From contig NC_135997.1 of assembly GCF_048128805.1 (NCBI RefSeq), positions 15,687,616 to 15,751,615 of the forward strand: 64,000 nucleotides of DNA. Reading direction: 5' to 3'. Positions 47,136 through 59,820 of this stretch are shown one piece after another. Under the pieces are notes generated by a model. It was not told the DNA's origin. It searched no databases and saw only the letters and a program-made list of their open reading frames with translations. The DNA comes from Centroberyx gerrardi. Its lineage: Eukaryota > Chordata > Actinopteri > Beryciformes > Berycidae. How positions within the stretch are numbered: position 1 is the stretch's first letter; every line of letters starts with the position of its first letter. The position numbers and the translations under genes are program-made.

Positions 47136-47993
47136 AATGATGATCTAATGATGATCAAATGATCAAAATGAACTTTGCATGGGTGCTTGTATTCTGGGGT
47201 ATCAACTTCACCCCTATGACGCACTGTGTGTATCATATTCTCTCAGTGAAAGTGAACTGAAAGGTTTTTGACCATACACACAGCGTTTGTAGGTCAGTAA
47301 GGCAAATTTGATGATGACAGAGGAGAACCCTGGAGATCAAATTTCAATTCAGTGAACCACATATAGAACCTGAGCCTGCTGAAACACAAGCACAATGATT
47401 GATTACCATTAATGGGGATGTTACAGCAGCCATCGCCAATAAAAAAAAGACTTTACAATCAATAACATATTGGGAGATTTCCAAAAACCTACATGTAAGT
47501 CAGGTTGACCAAAAATACCTCTACTCAAGGGAGCTGCTGGTGGAAAATAACAGATGAAGTTACACAAACACACTGGGAGCTATTATAGGCAGAGCGGATA
47601 GGAGGATTCTTTGACTAAAAAACATGAACACATCAATCCATGTTAAAAAAAGTGTTCTTCCAGAAAAGATAAAGCCATCTTTTTGGGGGGGTATTCATAA
47701 ATCTTCCACGGTCAGCAACACCGAGGCATGGGTTGAATCTGAGTGGGGAGATGCAGTGGGGAGATGTGAATAGATAATCCATGTGTAAACGCAGAGAACG
47801 TCCTGTGAGGTGCTGAACCGGCACAGCAGCAGCAGATGGCCGTTGTTAGGAGCTGTGGCGTAATAGGGCTCAGGTGTATGCCCCAAAGCAGACATTTCCT
47901 GCTCACTCTGAATTCCCATGGAAAAAGAGACAGAGGGGGTGAAAACTGCAGGAGAGACTGACTTGACTTAAGGTGATGGCAGGGTTAGGAAAC

Positions 47994-48020
47994 AGAGAGA
48001 GAGAGAGAGAGAGAGAGAGT
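47994..48020. repeat. (AG)n microsatellite
   Basis: A run of about 13 AG units between rpl13 and cpne7. Confidence 0.95.
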
Positions 48021-50221
48021 TTTCATTTTACATTCAGTGTCCATGTCGACCCAAGCTTGGGGCTGTTATTCATGAAAAGACACAATCTGAGGCTGTTTGC
48101 AAACCATAGGAAGAACAACAATCATATCTATTTTTTAAAAGGGAAAAATTGGTGTGTGGACTTTCTGTTGTTCCGTTTGTAAATGAGATGGTGATCAGCT
48201 CAGTAGAGCAAATAATTAAAAAGGACGGATGGAGCCAAATGTTTTTTTTTCATGCTGTTGGAATAAGCATCTCTCCGTGCTCAGATTTGATTGACCTGCC
48301 TTTTCCGCTGCCATTAGGTTCCTCTGAGGTGCACATAACACTATTTTACCACTAGAAGGCTTCTTCAATTGCAACCCCTGGAGTAGCTGCTCTCAAAGAA
48401 TTAGCCACACATCCTCTTGAAATAAACAACAAAGCTCTGAGACTGTATGACTCTAATGAAATATTTGTCTTTCCGTCTGAAGGACGCTCTGGAATCACTT
48501 AAGTGTCCTTTCCTAGCCTCAGGAATCAAATGTAAAGACAGCCTAAGCCTACACATTGCCTTTTTCATACACTGCACTTTAACTGCTGTTGAGTACAGAT
48601 GGGGAAGGCAGATGGTAGTTGAAGATAGTAGAACTTTAAAATGTACTTTCTGTTTACCATTGTATTTTTATTTTCCCCAATTTTCTCTATTTTTTATTTA
48701 TTTTCTTTTTGGTTGTTTGGTTTATTTTTATGGCTCAGTCAACAGTGTGTGTGTGCTTTGCAGAAACTTAAGAGCTGTTCATTGTTAGTACAATCTATAA
48801 ATGTTATGCAATGTCTAGAAATACATTCATGGAAATAATACAGTTGTGGGTGGACTGCAAAAAGGTTCAAGCAACAACATTATATAAAAACAATGTTATG
48901 TAACATATATGTTGGTGTCAATCAAATGATTGAAAACCTACATACTGGAAATCAGTTTATGATTGTTCTAATATATGGGTGACATATATCAAAATAATGT
49001 TGACTAAAGCATCTGCATGTCCATGTGTGTACACATGTCTGTGCATATACACACGTATGTATTTGAGAGAAAGATGAGAGAGCAGAGTCACAGACCCTCA
49101 GCTGTCTGGCCTACTCCACTGAGGAGCTCCCACATGGAGGTTTGGTTGTGATGTGCTGTTACTGGAGGATCTGCCTTTTTGAATTCCAGTTGCTCGGCTG
49201 TGAAGCGTTTCTAATGCGTCCTGGGCTTTTCAGTATTTAAAGGAGACAAAACCAGCTGGCAAAGGACTGGTTGATGATTTAGGCATAGCCTCCTTTCAGC
49301 CTCGCACAAATTGACAAACGAGTGGGAGGATTATCATCTAAGTGTCTGATCTCACCTGTTATGTTCAGATGTGCAACTCTACATTTTGGATTGAGCTTAA
49401 TGGTTCCCCACCTGAGAAGAGGAGAGTGTTTGTCATGAGTGGCTGACAGGTGGAACAGATGTGTGTAAATGGTGTCGCTCAATAAGTAGGCTACTAGCCA
49501 CATTAATTGTTCTGTATATATAATAATAATAATATGTGAAAAATATCAATATGCTAATAGACAATTTCGACATAGTCAAGTACAAGTTGATATGTCTTTT
49601 CAGTTAGTGCCTTTCTGATTTCTGCTCACTCAGAATGTTATATAGTGAGCTGTATGACATCCTGCCATGTTTAGTGTACTAAAGGTGAAAATCACTAGTT
49701 TACTAAATCATTTTCGTATATAGTATAGAAACAGCTCACTGATCAGCAGGTCAGCTTGCTCAGCTACTACACAATGTAGTGGAGCATTCAGACACAAGCA
49801 ACATAACATGCTAACATTTTCAGTATACTGATGTTGGAGAAAAATCTTACTGCTAAAGCATTTTTAGATTTAGTATGAAAGCGTGTAGGCTATGACATGA
49901 TGTGGTGGAGCACAAAGTGATTACCTTTGACAGCTGAGAGTAGGAATATGACACATGGTGAAATCCTACCCTGAGCTGTTGGTATTGTTTGTCACCGCCA
50001 TAGATTTAACGTGATTCTTAGAAGTAGTCAGTATATGACAAAACTATGCATTGCCTATATTTTTTTGCATGCATGCAGTTTCTTCAAGGAAAGGCTTCAC
50101 ACAGTATATAAATAGACTAACAAAAGTACCACAAGTTCATCGTTTTTGCAACATTGTAAATGCTAATGTTTAAAAAAAAGCTTCTAAATTATTACATTTT
50201 CCAAATCTATGAATACATTTC

Positions 50222-50450
50222 TATATATAGGCTTGTTTTGTGTTCATGCTGGATTTTCCAATAAGCTCGAAAGAGTCGAGTCCCAAAGAAGAGCCAACCT
50301 CACATCACTAGCTGGACTATCCACTCCCCATCTGTACAAGCCAAGCCTTCCTCCCTGCCTACCCATTCCACCAATGAGTTTCGGAAAAATCAAGCAGTGT
50401 GTAATGGGAGAGGATTAAACAAGTGTGTGTAAGTGTGAAGAACCACGACA
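50222..50450 (+). promoter_or_regulatory. cpne7: Possible upstream promoter and 5' exon of cpne7
   Basis: A TATA-like CTATATATAG at 50221-50230 is followed about 220 bp later by a good donor, CGACAG|GTAAGG (exon side ending near 50450). The stretch between is less AT-rich than its flanks. The nearest coding exon of cpne7 is 1.6 kb downstream. No transcript evidence is available, so this is a guess from context. Confidence 0.2.
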
Positions 50451-51159
50451 GGTAAGGAAAAAGCCTCCGAGAGTTTATTGTTTTAACTTGAGTGTAGTTA
50501 ATCTTCAGTATAGTTGAATGTTTTTGATGAAAACCAAGGAATTAAGTGCGCTTGCGTGTGTGATTGATCAGCTGTTGTTGCAGAGTCTCGTTGGAAGTGA
50601 GTAACAGTCAGTGACAAAACCGATTTTATGAAAGAAGACTATTCATTTTTATTACGATGCGTTACCTAATTAGGAAAACGAGTAGATCGTCAGTTTGTCA
50701 CATTGAACGTTAACTTGTGTTAGGTTTTAAGACAGAAAATATCAAACCTTTTTTTAGCTTAATTAATTAATTGTGATGAATAATTAACTAACCATTCAAG
50801 AGCGTTTCTTCTATCGTCTTCATGAATTAACTTGTGGGATTGATTTTGACTGCGGCAGCCTACAGCTCATGGAGAGACGTGTTGCTTTAGCCATTTACGC
50901 TATCAGAAGTTTTTCTTTAGTAGATATAGTGAGACATTATTATTATATAATAGGTTATCAAAGTGATTTAGGTCGACTCAGTTAAGATGAGCTGTCTGAA
51001 GGTTTTAGGCTACATTTGCTTTCCAGGATCACAGCCGCAAACCACGGGCGCTGTCCCTGGTGCTGAAATCGAAATGTGGACTTGCACACTGTCTCCTAAT
51101 AATGTGCAATAACGGGGATAATAACGACACTAAATTGATTCTCCTGGGGAAATTGACTT

Positions 51160-51295
51160 CTGTTAGGCAGGGTCAGCCGCCAGACAGCGCCCCTTGGATT
51201 CAGTGCCTTGCTCAAGGACACTTCAGAAGGGCGGATGCTTGCCACATGGAGGTTTTGAACAAGTCAGAGCCCCTTTCTGCCTCTGGGCATGAAAG
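51160..51295 (-). mobile_element. Fish dispersed repeat fragment (CCTTGCTCAAGGACACTT type)
   Basis: GTGCCTTGCTCAAGGACACT, then a tract ending in GAGGTTTTGAAC, matches a phrase found in many fish SINE-like/MITE repeats (recalled). It is a short relic. Confidence 0.4.
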
Positions 51296-52057
51296 ATGCT
51301 CCTTCATTCACCAGCCACGTGTGTTTTGGATTCCAAATGTCATCAACCACTTTGACTAGTTTACACAACATATTTTAGACTAGAAAAGAGCCAGGGCGGT
51401 TGTCTGCTCATGTGCTAGTAGAGTACACAACTAAATTTCAGCAGGTGTTTTTTCCACTTTGGCTGGTCAGACTTCCATGCTGAACCTGTCTGGTATCTTA
51501 ACCTGAGTGCTGGAAACACCATGAAGCGAATGGTACATAGAATGCATAAAATCATAAAAATGGTCATGATAATATGCTTTCACTGCCAAAGTATATCAAG
51601 TGTATCTGTTTATAGACAACTTTGTGGATAGTGAGGGAATTTCTTCCCCCTTCCTCTTTCTCACACTGGACTGAAGAACACTTAAAAAGAGGAGGCACTA
51701 AATTTGACCATTAATCTTTCCAGAGATCCGATCAAGACTCCCCCAGCGCACAGCCCCGCCACCTTCATGTCCTGTCTCTCGTCATTACGGAGGTGAGATG
51801 ATATTCTCCTCAAGGGGATAGCTTTGACAGGCAAGCGATAACAGCGTGGGTTTGTTCCCCTGAGACTCACGAGGAAACCCTTGTTCTTTTTATGACATCC
51901 TGTACCAAGTCAAAAGAGCCTGTCTCCTGCGAGCGCGCCCCTCTCCACTGAGACACTCCAGCACAGCAGACCACTACGTCTCCCTTCCCTCTGAGTTGTC
52001 AACGGCATCACGTCTCACTGCTTCACTAGTTGGCAGCCCCTCTTGCCCTGAGCCAGG

Positions 52058-53730
52058 ATGAATGACGTTCAGGAGGCCACTTCCCCGGCGACCGGCCTCA
52101 GCGGTCCGGCTACCTGCGTCTCCAAAGTAGAGCTGCGCGTTTCCTGCAAAGCCCTGCTGGACCGAGACACGCTGAACAAGTCCGACCCATGTGTCATCCT
52201 CATGGTGCAGACCCAAGGACAGTGGACAGAGGTGAGCCCCCTCCCTTTTCTTTCTGTTGAGTCCACACAGTCGGACCCTTTGGTTCATGTGTGCAGGAGT
52301 GTGGCATTGATATTTCCTTAATCACCTTTTTATAGGCAGCTTTTAAAATTTAATCTGCCGTTCTTTTTTATTTCCCAATATGAGTCATTATCTGCATTAG
52401 TTTTAACCAAAGAAACGTGTGCTGCATTCTCATTGACTCGCACATTAATAACACTTCAAACTACAATTGTATGAGATGAACCTAACATGTTTCTTTAATG
52501 GTTACACAGAAGGATGGGGATAGTAGAGCGGGTCAGTCCTCCCTCCCTCTCCCAATGTCACAACTGAATCAGATTTGAAGTAAAATTACCCATGTATTAT
52601 CTGGAAAGGCTGGGATTTTAAGAAAAAGCACCGGCAGTGTGTGAAACATCACACTTGTGGATGAATTCCTAATCCCACTCCAATTATGCCAAAACCTAAG
52701 ATCACAGAGAACAAAGTGGAACCAGATTTGGTTGCAGGTTTGGTGGACCTGCAGCTGTCTTCCTTCCTTTTGAAATGGATATTGGCTCACAGAACAGCTA
52801 TCTGAATCATAATATAAAAAAGAAGTCATATCAAATGCATAATATAATTGTCCGCGGTGCTGAAGAAGAGTAAACATCTTCTATCTCTGTTAGACATCTA
52901 AACCAGTCTGCTCTGTATCGCTCAGATTGTACAACAGCATATTCCACTGGTCTACAAGGACAAAGCGTGGTATTATGTGACACAATGAAGTCCATTTTTG
53001 TTACTTAGTTGTGTTCCAGTCCAATTTTGAGTTGAACATGTTTACTTTCTTGCCGAAGTACCAAGCTGAGCTGGAGCGTCGGCAGCAGGTCTCCTATTTC
53101 CTTGTTAATTAAGTCACACAGCTCCATGAGGGAAACCAAAACACAAGCCTACAGCAGGGAACATGTTAAAAAGTGGCTAAGGATGTGTAATTATATGGAA
53201 TTCTTGCTGCAACTATTCATCAAACAAATGCCTCTCTTTTTGGGGAAATGGGAGATAATAATTAACTGTAACACAACCAAATGCATGGGAACCATTTGAT
53301 GATGACGCTCACTGTAATGTTTGGGCTATGTGAGTGTGAAACTTCGAGATACTATTTTGAGGCACTGATAACAAAGACGCTTGGCTGATAGTGTTGAGCA
53401 TATAGATATGCATTTGTCGTAGTTGTAATTTGATAGGAGTGTTACTTGAGAAAATGAACCTGGGCCCAGTGTGGCATGAATACATGAGTAGTTATTTATA
53501 GCTCCACTAAATGGAGTTATGACGTGTTTGTATAATATGAAATAATTTAGATTACTTCATATTAGAATGGCACTTTCAGAAGAGCTGATAGAAGTAGAGT
53601 GCCACCATTACAGCACCTGTGTGATAATGCTGAAATATCAGTCGTTATTCATTTCTATTTAAAGTGGGAGATGAACTCCTGCTCCAAACATTCTGATATT
53701 ATCTATGTCAATTTTCAATAGCTGGATTTG

Positions 53731-53774
<44 letters not shown>

Positions 53775-53849
53775 GAACACACACACACACACATATCAGG
53801 CACTTCTCATGGTGCTATGGTGGTACTTATTTAGTGCTACTGTGTACTG

Positions 53850-53930
<81 letters not shown>

Positions 53931-56900
53931 ATATCTCATACATATATAGTACCACAGAACCATGACAGCCATGACAGTTTACACAAGTTGGCCACTCCTC
54001 TGTTGTCAAATCCCTCAGTACTGGGAGGCAACATTGCAAAGCAAATTGTTTACTTATGCCAGCCACTGAGTAAGTAGCTGAGCCCACTCAAATCTCCACC
54101 ACCCCCTTTCCTTTTTTTATGAGCTCATAAGGCCCCACTGTGGTGTAAGCCTTATTTGTTGCATCGCATTTTTCCCTCCTACATCATTTCATTATTACCT
54201 TATTTCAGCGCCTGGGTACTTCCAAGGACAAACACTGAAGCAGGATAGAGATGGCTTAACATTTTATCCTGCAGCAGTTTTGTGCCCTCTTTTTGGAAAC
54301 TGGACTAGTCTGACAGCGATACTGTACATGCTCCCACGATACTGAGCTAATTAGAGTGCTATTCTTTCTGTTGGTATTTACTATGGGGCTTGTTATGATC
54401 AAGCTAAGGAGACAATGCCCCACCTGAAAGAACTGAATGGAGACAGCAGTAATCCCCCATGTCAGGACTCTCTCCTAGTCCTGGCCCCACACCAACAACA
54501 AACAGGCGTCGCAGGCTTCGGCACAACTTATCCTCCGTAGCTCTGATTAGCTTTTATCAACAAACAGACTCATCAGACTCATCCCAAATCTGTCCATCCA
54601 GATGGCACAAAGAGAGGAAGAGAAGGCGAGAAAGACAATGGTATTTCTTTGCAGTCTTTGTGATGTTTGCCAGGGTAGAATGAAACACGAGAGAAACCCT
54701 CCCTCTAAATATTACTGCATAAGTTTATTAAATGACACTGTTGATTGCCTGTTATACTCCCGAACAAGCAAATAGTAAACATGTTGTCCCCCACCAGTGA
54801 TGTAGTTCCACCCTTGGGTCAGTCAGTGATTGCTGAGTGTACTTGAAATATGAGTGAAATTGTATAAGCATTTTCGTATGGGACAATGAAAGGACAGATT
54901 GAACATATATTTCTGTTGCCTACTCTCCTCAGAATTAGGCTTACAAGTTATATCTTGAAATGTAGTAACTGTAATTGTCCTGTTTTTACTCAATACAGTA
55001 CAAAATATAAGAACTACAATACGCAATAAATACAATCCGTACATTACACAATGTACACTACAATACAATTTATAATACAATATACAATATAACATACAAC
55101 ACCAGGAGCGTGAGTGTTATGAATAATATAAATGCTAAATGATAAGTGATATATGGTATTGCACAGTAGGTAAGTGGTAATATGATATAAGTAGTCAACA
55201 CTGACGGCACAGTGGTAGTGCAGTGAGGAGTGCAATAACAGTACAACAGTCCAACAACTGTACAATAACTACAGTGTCTTTGCCCAAAAATTCTCCATTG
55301 ACTCTCACTTCAACACATCAACCCAGTCTGATGTCTCCAAGTGTGTAGCATGTGTAGACTATTATGTTACCTATGATAACTTTAACTGTATTACTTTACC
55401 ACCGAGTCCCCATTCATTGTCCCCCACATTGTATGATAACTTTAACTGTATGACCTGCTTTACCACTGAGTCCCCATTCATTGTCAATGCCGCCCCCTAG
55501 CGGCACAAAGTCAACGTTACAGTGTGACTAACAAACTAACAAACGAACTAACGGACGGAAACCGATCCATAGTCCCCCCTTTGGTGGGGGACAAAAAGTG
55601 AGAAAGATTAAACTGGAAGTTAGGTCCAAGTGAACTAGTCATTCCTCCTTAGCAGTGACAGGGGGTCTGATTATTTTCAACCCTATGCCCTTTAGGGGTA
55701 GAATGAGGCTGAGGAGCGCTGCCTTGCTTACCAGTTATCAGAGAAGGTACTCTTTGGAGTCAAGGTTTACAGATCAACAAGCAAAAGAGGGATTGAAGCT
55801 CATTGTTTGTAGTTAATCTCCCCAAAAGAACAGTCCAAGGCACACTTGAAAAGGTTAAAAAGCCTTTAATATATGGGCTATGCCTAAGTGTTTCAACTAT
55901 ACAGTCTTCATCAGTGCCATGCCCTTTAGGCTTCAGTAACAACTGAGAATGTGAAAAATAAAAACAGATTTTTGTCAATAACAAATCCATTTCTATCCTC
56001 TACTACCATACCAATTTATTTGTAAATTGAGAATAAAAAATAATAAACAACCAAGGTGGAATCATTTCTCATTTTAGGTTTTTGAATGTATTTAGATTCA
56101 TATTTAGTTTGTGAGTGTGTTGCCAGCACCATAACTCTTATTTGGAATCCATCGTTATTCTTAAAATGGACAGTTCAGTCTTGTTTTCTGAACACGATTG
56201 TGTCTCTACCAAAGTGAGAAACAAGGGAGCGCAGTCTCATATATGTAAAGTCATCATGACACAAAGGTGATCATGTCATCATGACACACTATGGCAGACT
56301 CAGGTCATCCAAGTATATGGATACATTTAGCACAAACTACTAAACGCCTTCATTTAGATCTAACCCTAACCTCAAACAAAACAAACATTCTGAGTCCACA
56401 AAGTCAGTCTCTAATTTATTGGCAATAGAAGAGCTCCAGATTATGTCTCCTGATGGCATAACAGATTAAGGTCTCGCTTCTGTGGTTTTCTAGTTTTGGG
56501 AGTCGTTCATGTCCCAAAATATTCATTAAACTGTCCAAGAACGTCAAAATACGTTACATCATATGAAAATTCTTGACTTTTGCTTCAAGTATTTAACCCT
56601 TTTTTTATGTTGCTTAATTATATCATCTTCAAAGGACTTACAGGCTATATGCTCAGCGATGATCTTTCCTTGTGACAAATTGGACAGCACATAAATGTTC
56701 ACGGAGCTGTGTGACAGCTAAATCCTGCATCACGAGCAGATGGGGCCCCAGAGAGCTCAGCTTTTACATGTCAGGCATTCAAAGACAAACATGGATGTTT
56801 TTTCTGTGTCCTGAGTTAAATGTCAGATCCCTCCAATCTTCTGTGATAGCATTCTCTTGACAGAACTGTGATGATATTTGCACCAGTTGCTGGTGCAAAT

Positions 56901-59575
56901 ATCCGCAAAATAATTATAAAAGGCAAATATTTTGATAGATCTATTGCAAAACCCTGCATTGTGTGCCCAAAATCATTACTTGTCTGTGTTTTGATATTTT
57001 TAAACAATATAGAGGATGCAGTTGTCACTTTGTTAACCAAGGACTTTAGTTGCCTACTGTCCTACAAGCATGGTGTAAAATACAAGCATTTGTTTAAATT
57101 TTGTTACCATTTTTATATTTTGATTCCCACGCCTGATATCTTTTAAATCACACACATGTATAGTATATTATTGTTTGAGAATCAATTTTATTCAGTGGTT
57201 TCAACGGTTTATTCAGTGGTTTCTCTCTTGGTTTCAACTCAGCTGGACAGGACAGAAGTGATCAAGAGCAACCTGCACCCGGTCTTTGCCAAGGTCTTCA
57301 TGCTGGACTACTACTTTGAGGAGGTTCAGAAGCTGCGATTTGAAGTCTACGACATCCACGGCACACACAGCATCGGGACCCGCGATGATGACTTCCTGGG
57401 CGGGGTGGAGTGCACTCTGGGCCAGGTTTGACTCTCCTCATTGGCGATTTCTAAATAGCTGTGTTTTTCCAAACCCTGTAATGTAAGGCAGGCTGAATAA
57501 AATGCTGTTGGCTAGCCTTAAAATGGGTACTGCATTTACATTACATTACATTTACATACATACATTTTTATTAGATTTGTCTGCCAAAAGAGCCCTCAGA
57601 AAAGCCTGAGGTGAAAAATGTGATATCTCTGAGAAAACGTTAGAGAAAACAATTGCCATATAGCCTGTATCTGTGATGGTGATACAAAATATATACTAAT
57701 TTAGCACTGACATCTATCTCTAATCTATCTCTATCCATCTCTAGCTATAGACTCATAGAAAGGTGACCCATCCACTGATTAATTCTCCATCTGGTGTTCT
57801 CCCATTGTTTGATATAGGTGCATGTGTCATATAAAATAGATGATGTTGTATGTATGCTACATATAGTACCAGAGTAGCTAATGGGTAGTTGTCTCTGGTG
57901 TTGATGACTCATATCCCTGTACGCTGCTCTTTAATGCTTGAGGGCTCAAGGACAAACCTCGTGTTTATTTTGCTCCCTGCAGATCGTGGCCCAAAAGAAG
58001 ATGGTTAAGCCTTTGTTGTTGAAGTACGGGAAATACGCCGGCAAATCAACCATCACAGTAGGTTCTATACATCATGCTGTTGACCTTATTGCTCCCTGCA
58101 AGTAGAAGCAGAAATGAGCGTGAATGGAAAATTGCGGATTGTTAGAAGCCGCAGGCAATGGGCTGCTAATCGTAGGCAAATGCCGCTGAGGTCAGTTGGT
58201 AATAGCCAGTGAGAGTTGAGCAAAATAATGCATGACACATTGATGAATGGTAGCAATAAGATTTCTGTTGTCTAGTGTGCCACCCAAATCAGCCTGCCCA
58301 ATTTCCCCTCTGAGATCAATAAAGTTCATCTTATCTTATCTTACATATCCTTTGTTGTAAATAAAGCTTTGTTGGTGTAGATGCACAAACATAGACACAT
58401 ACGTACATTTTATTTCTGTGTGCACGAACAAATTAGCAGTTTAGCAAATTGGCAGAAATGTATAGTGATTGGATGTAAAAATCTAGTATCATTATGGCCA
58501 TGCTTGTGTTTTTACTGTCACGATGACAAAATTGTATTTCGAGGCTGTGTCTGTGACATATATGATATATCATATACGTATATATAATATATGCTACGTG
58601 ATACCCCATCCTTGCCTCATCACCTAGTATGCACACCTTTCTGATGGGACTCCAAGAAAATTTGAAAAGATTTGTTCATTTAATGATTTAATGTGAGCTG
58701 ATCTCTATTTCCACAGTAAGCCTGTCACACTGTGAATTAACAATTTAATATGCAAGCTCCACAATACACTGCCATTCAGTTTTGGATTACATAGACCTGG
58801 ATATTTTCTTGTTGATCATATTGTTTCGGTTTTTCTTTGTTTTGTTGATTGATGTTGATTTATTAGCTTGATTTGATTTAAACTGAGAATCACATTACAC
58901 TGCCTGTAGCTCCCATTTTACAAGATTGATTTGATTCTTTGTCATGCTAAAATTAAATATGTCATCTGTAGAATAGCTTGATGTTAACATCCAGTCACAA
59001 TTTCTAGCCTGTTGACTCCAAGTCCGATATATTTGGTATCACTGAAACTATAAACTTCATATCTTCAATTTAAACTTAATTACATTTTTCTCACATGAAC
59101 ACAAATCTCACTGGAGCTCTGCCTTGCCGACTCTCACCTCATCCACGTGTTCTTCCAACTGGATACTTGCCTCAAAGCAGATAGAAGACGCCCTGTAGCC
59201 ATATGATGGGAAGGCGTCTCAGAGCAATACACTCTATAGAGACAAACTCACCCGATTTCATTTTCACTCAATCCATATATTGCCAGACTTAGAATTTGCT
59301 GAACATGAGCCAAGGCCTTTTGAAGGTCTTGAGGGTAATTGTGACAACTCACACATAAGTGCTTTTTTTTCCCATTTACACCTACCTAATATGCAGAGTT
59401 CAGTGCACAATTATAGGGCTAAACTGTTATCCGAAATTTAGCAGCTGCTACCCACACACGAAGGGTACTGAAACAAGTCCCCTAGCATTTTATTACAAAT
59501 GTAAGTGTTATACCTTTTGCTATTCTATTCTGCTTGCTATAATCCTATAATAGGAAAGTGGTGCATACAGTATAT

Positions 59576-59647
<72 letters not shown>

Positions 59648-59775
59648 AGATATATATATATATATTCTGTCATGAATGTAGTGTGTGTGTGTGTGTGTGT
59701 GTGTGATAGAGATGGAATAAGACGAATACAGAAGTTGTTGTGAAACTCCCAGATCTTAGGAATATAACACACACA

Positions 59776-59820
<45 letters not shown>

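Larger units (their letters stand above)
43600..50200. other. Intergenic region between rpl13 and cpne7
   Basis: AT-rich, without a recognisable gene. It holds a LINE-like 3' tail (46850-47135), an AG microsatellite (47994-48020) and open frames such as 45695-46009 with no known domain. Confidence 0.5.
52232..57242 (+). other. cpne7: cpne7 intron 1
   Basis: A 5-kb intron holding microsatellites (53732-53929), an AT-rich block of ACAATACAATATACAATATA-type repeats (about 54960-55260), a direct duplication (55372-55485), a tail-like repeat near 55830-55960 and a perfect 14-bp inverted repeat (56873-56903). No coding exon is recognised. Confidence 0.6.
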
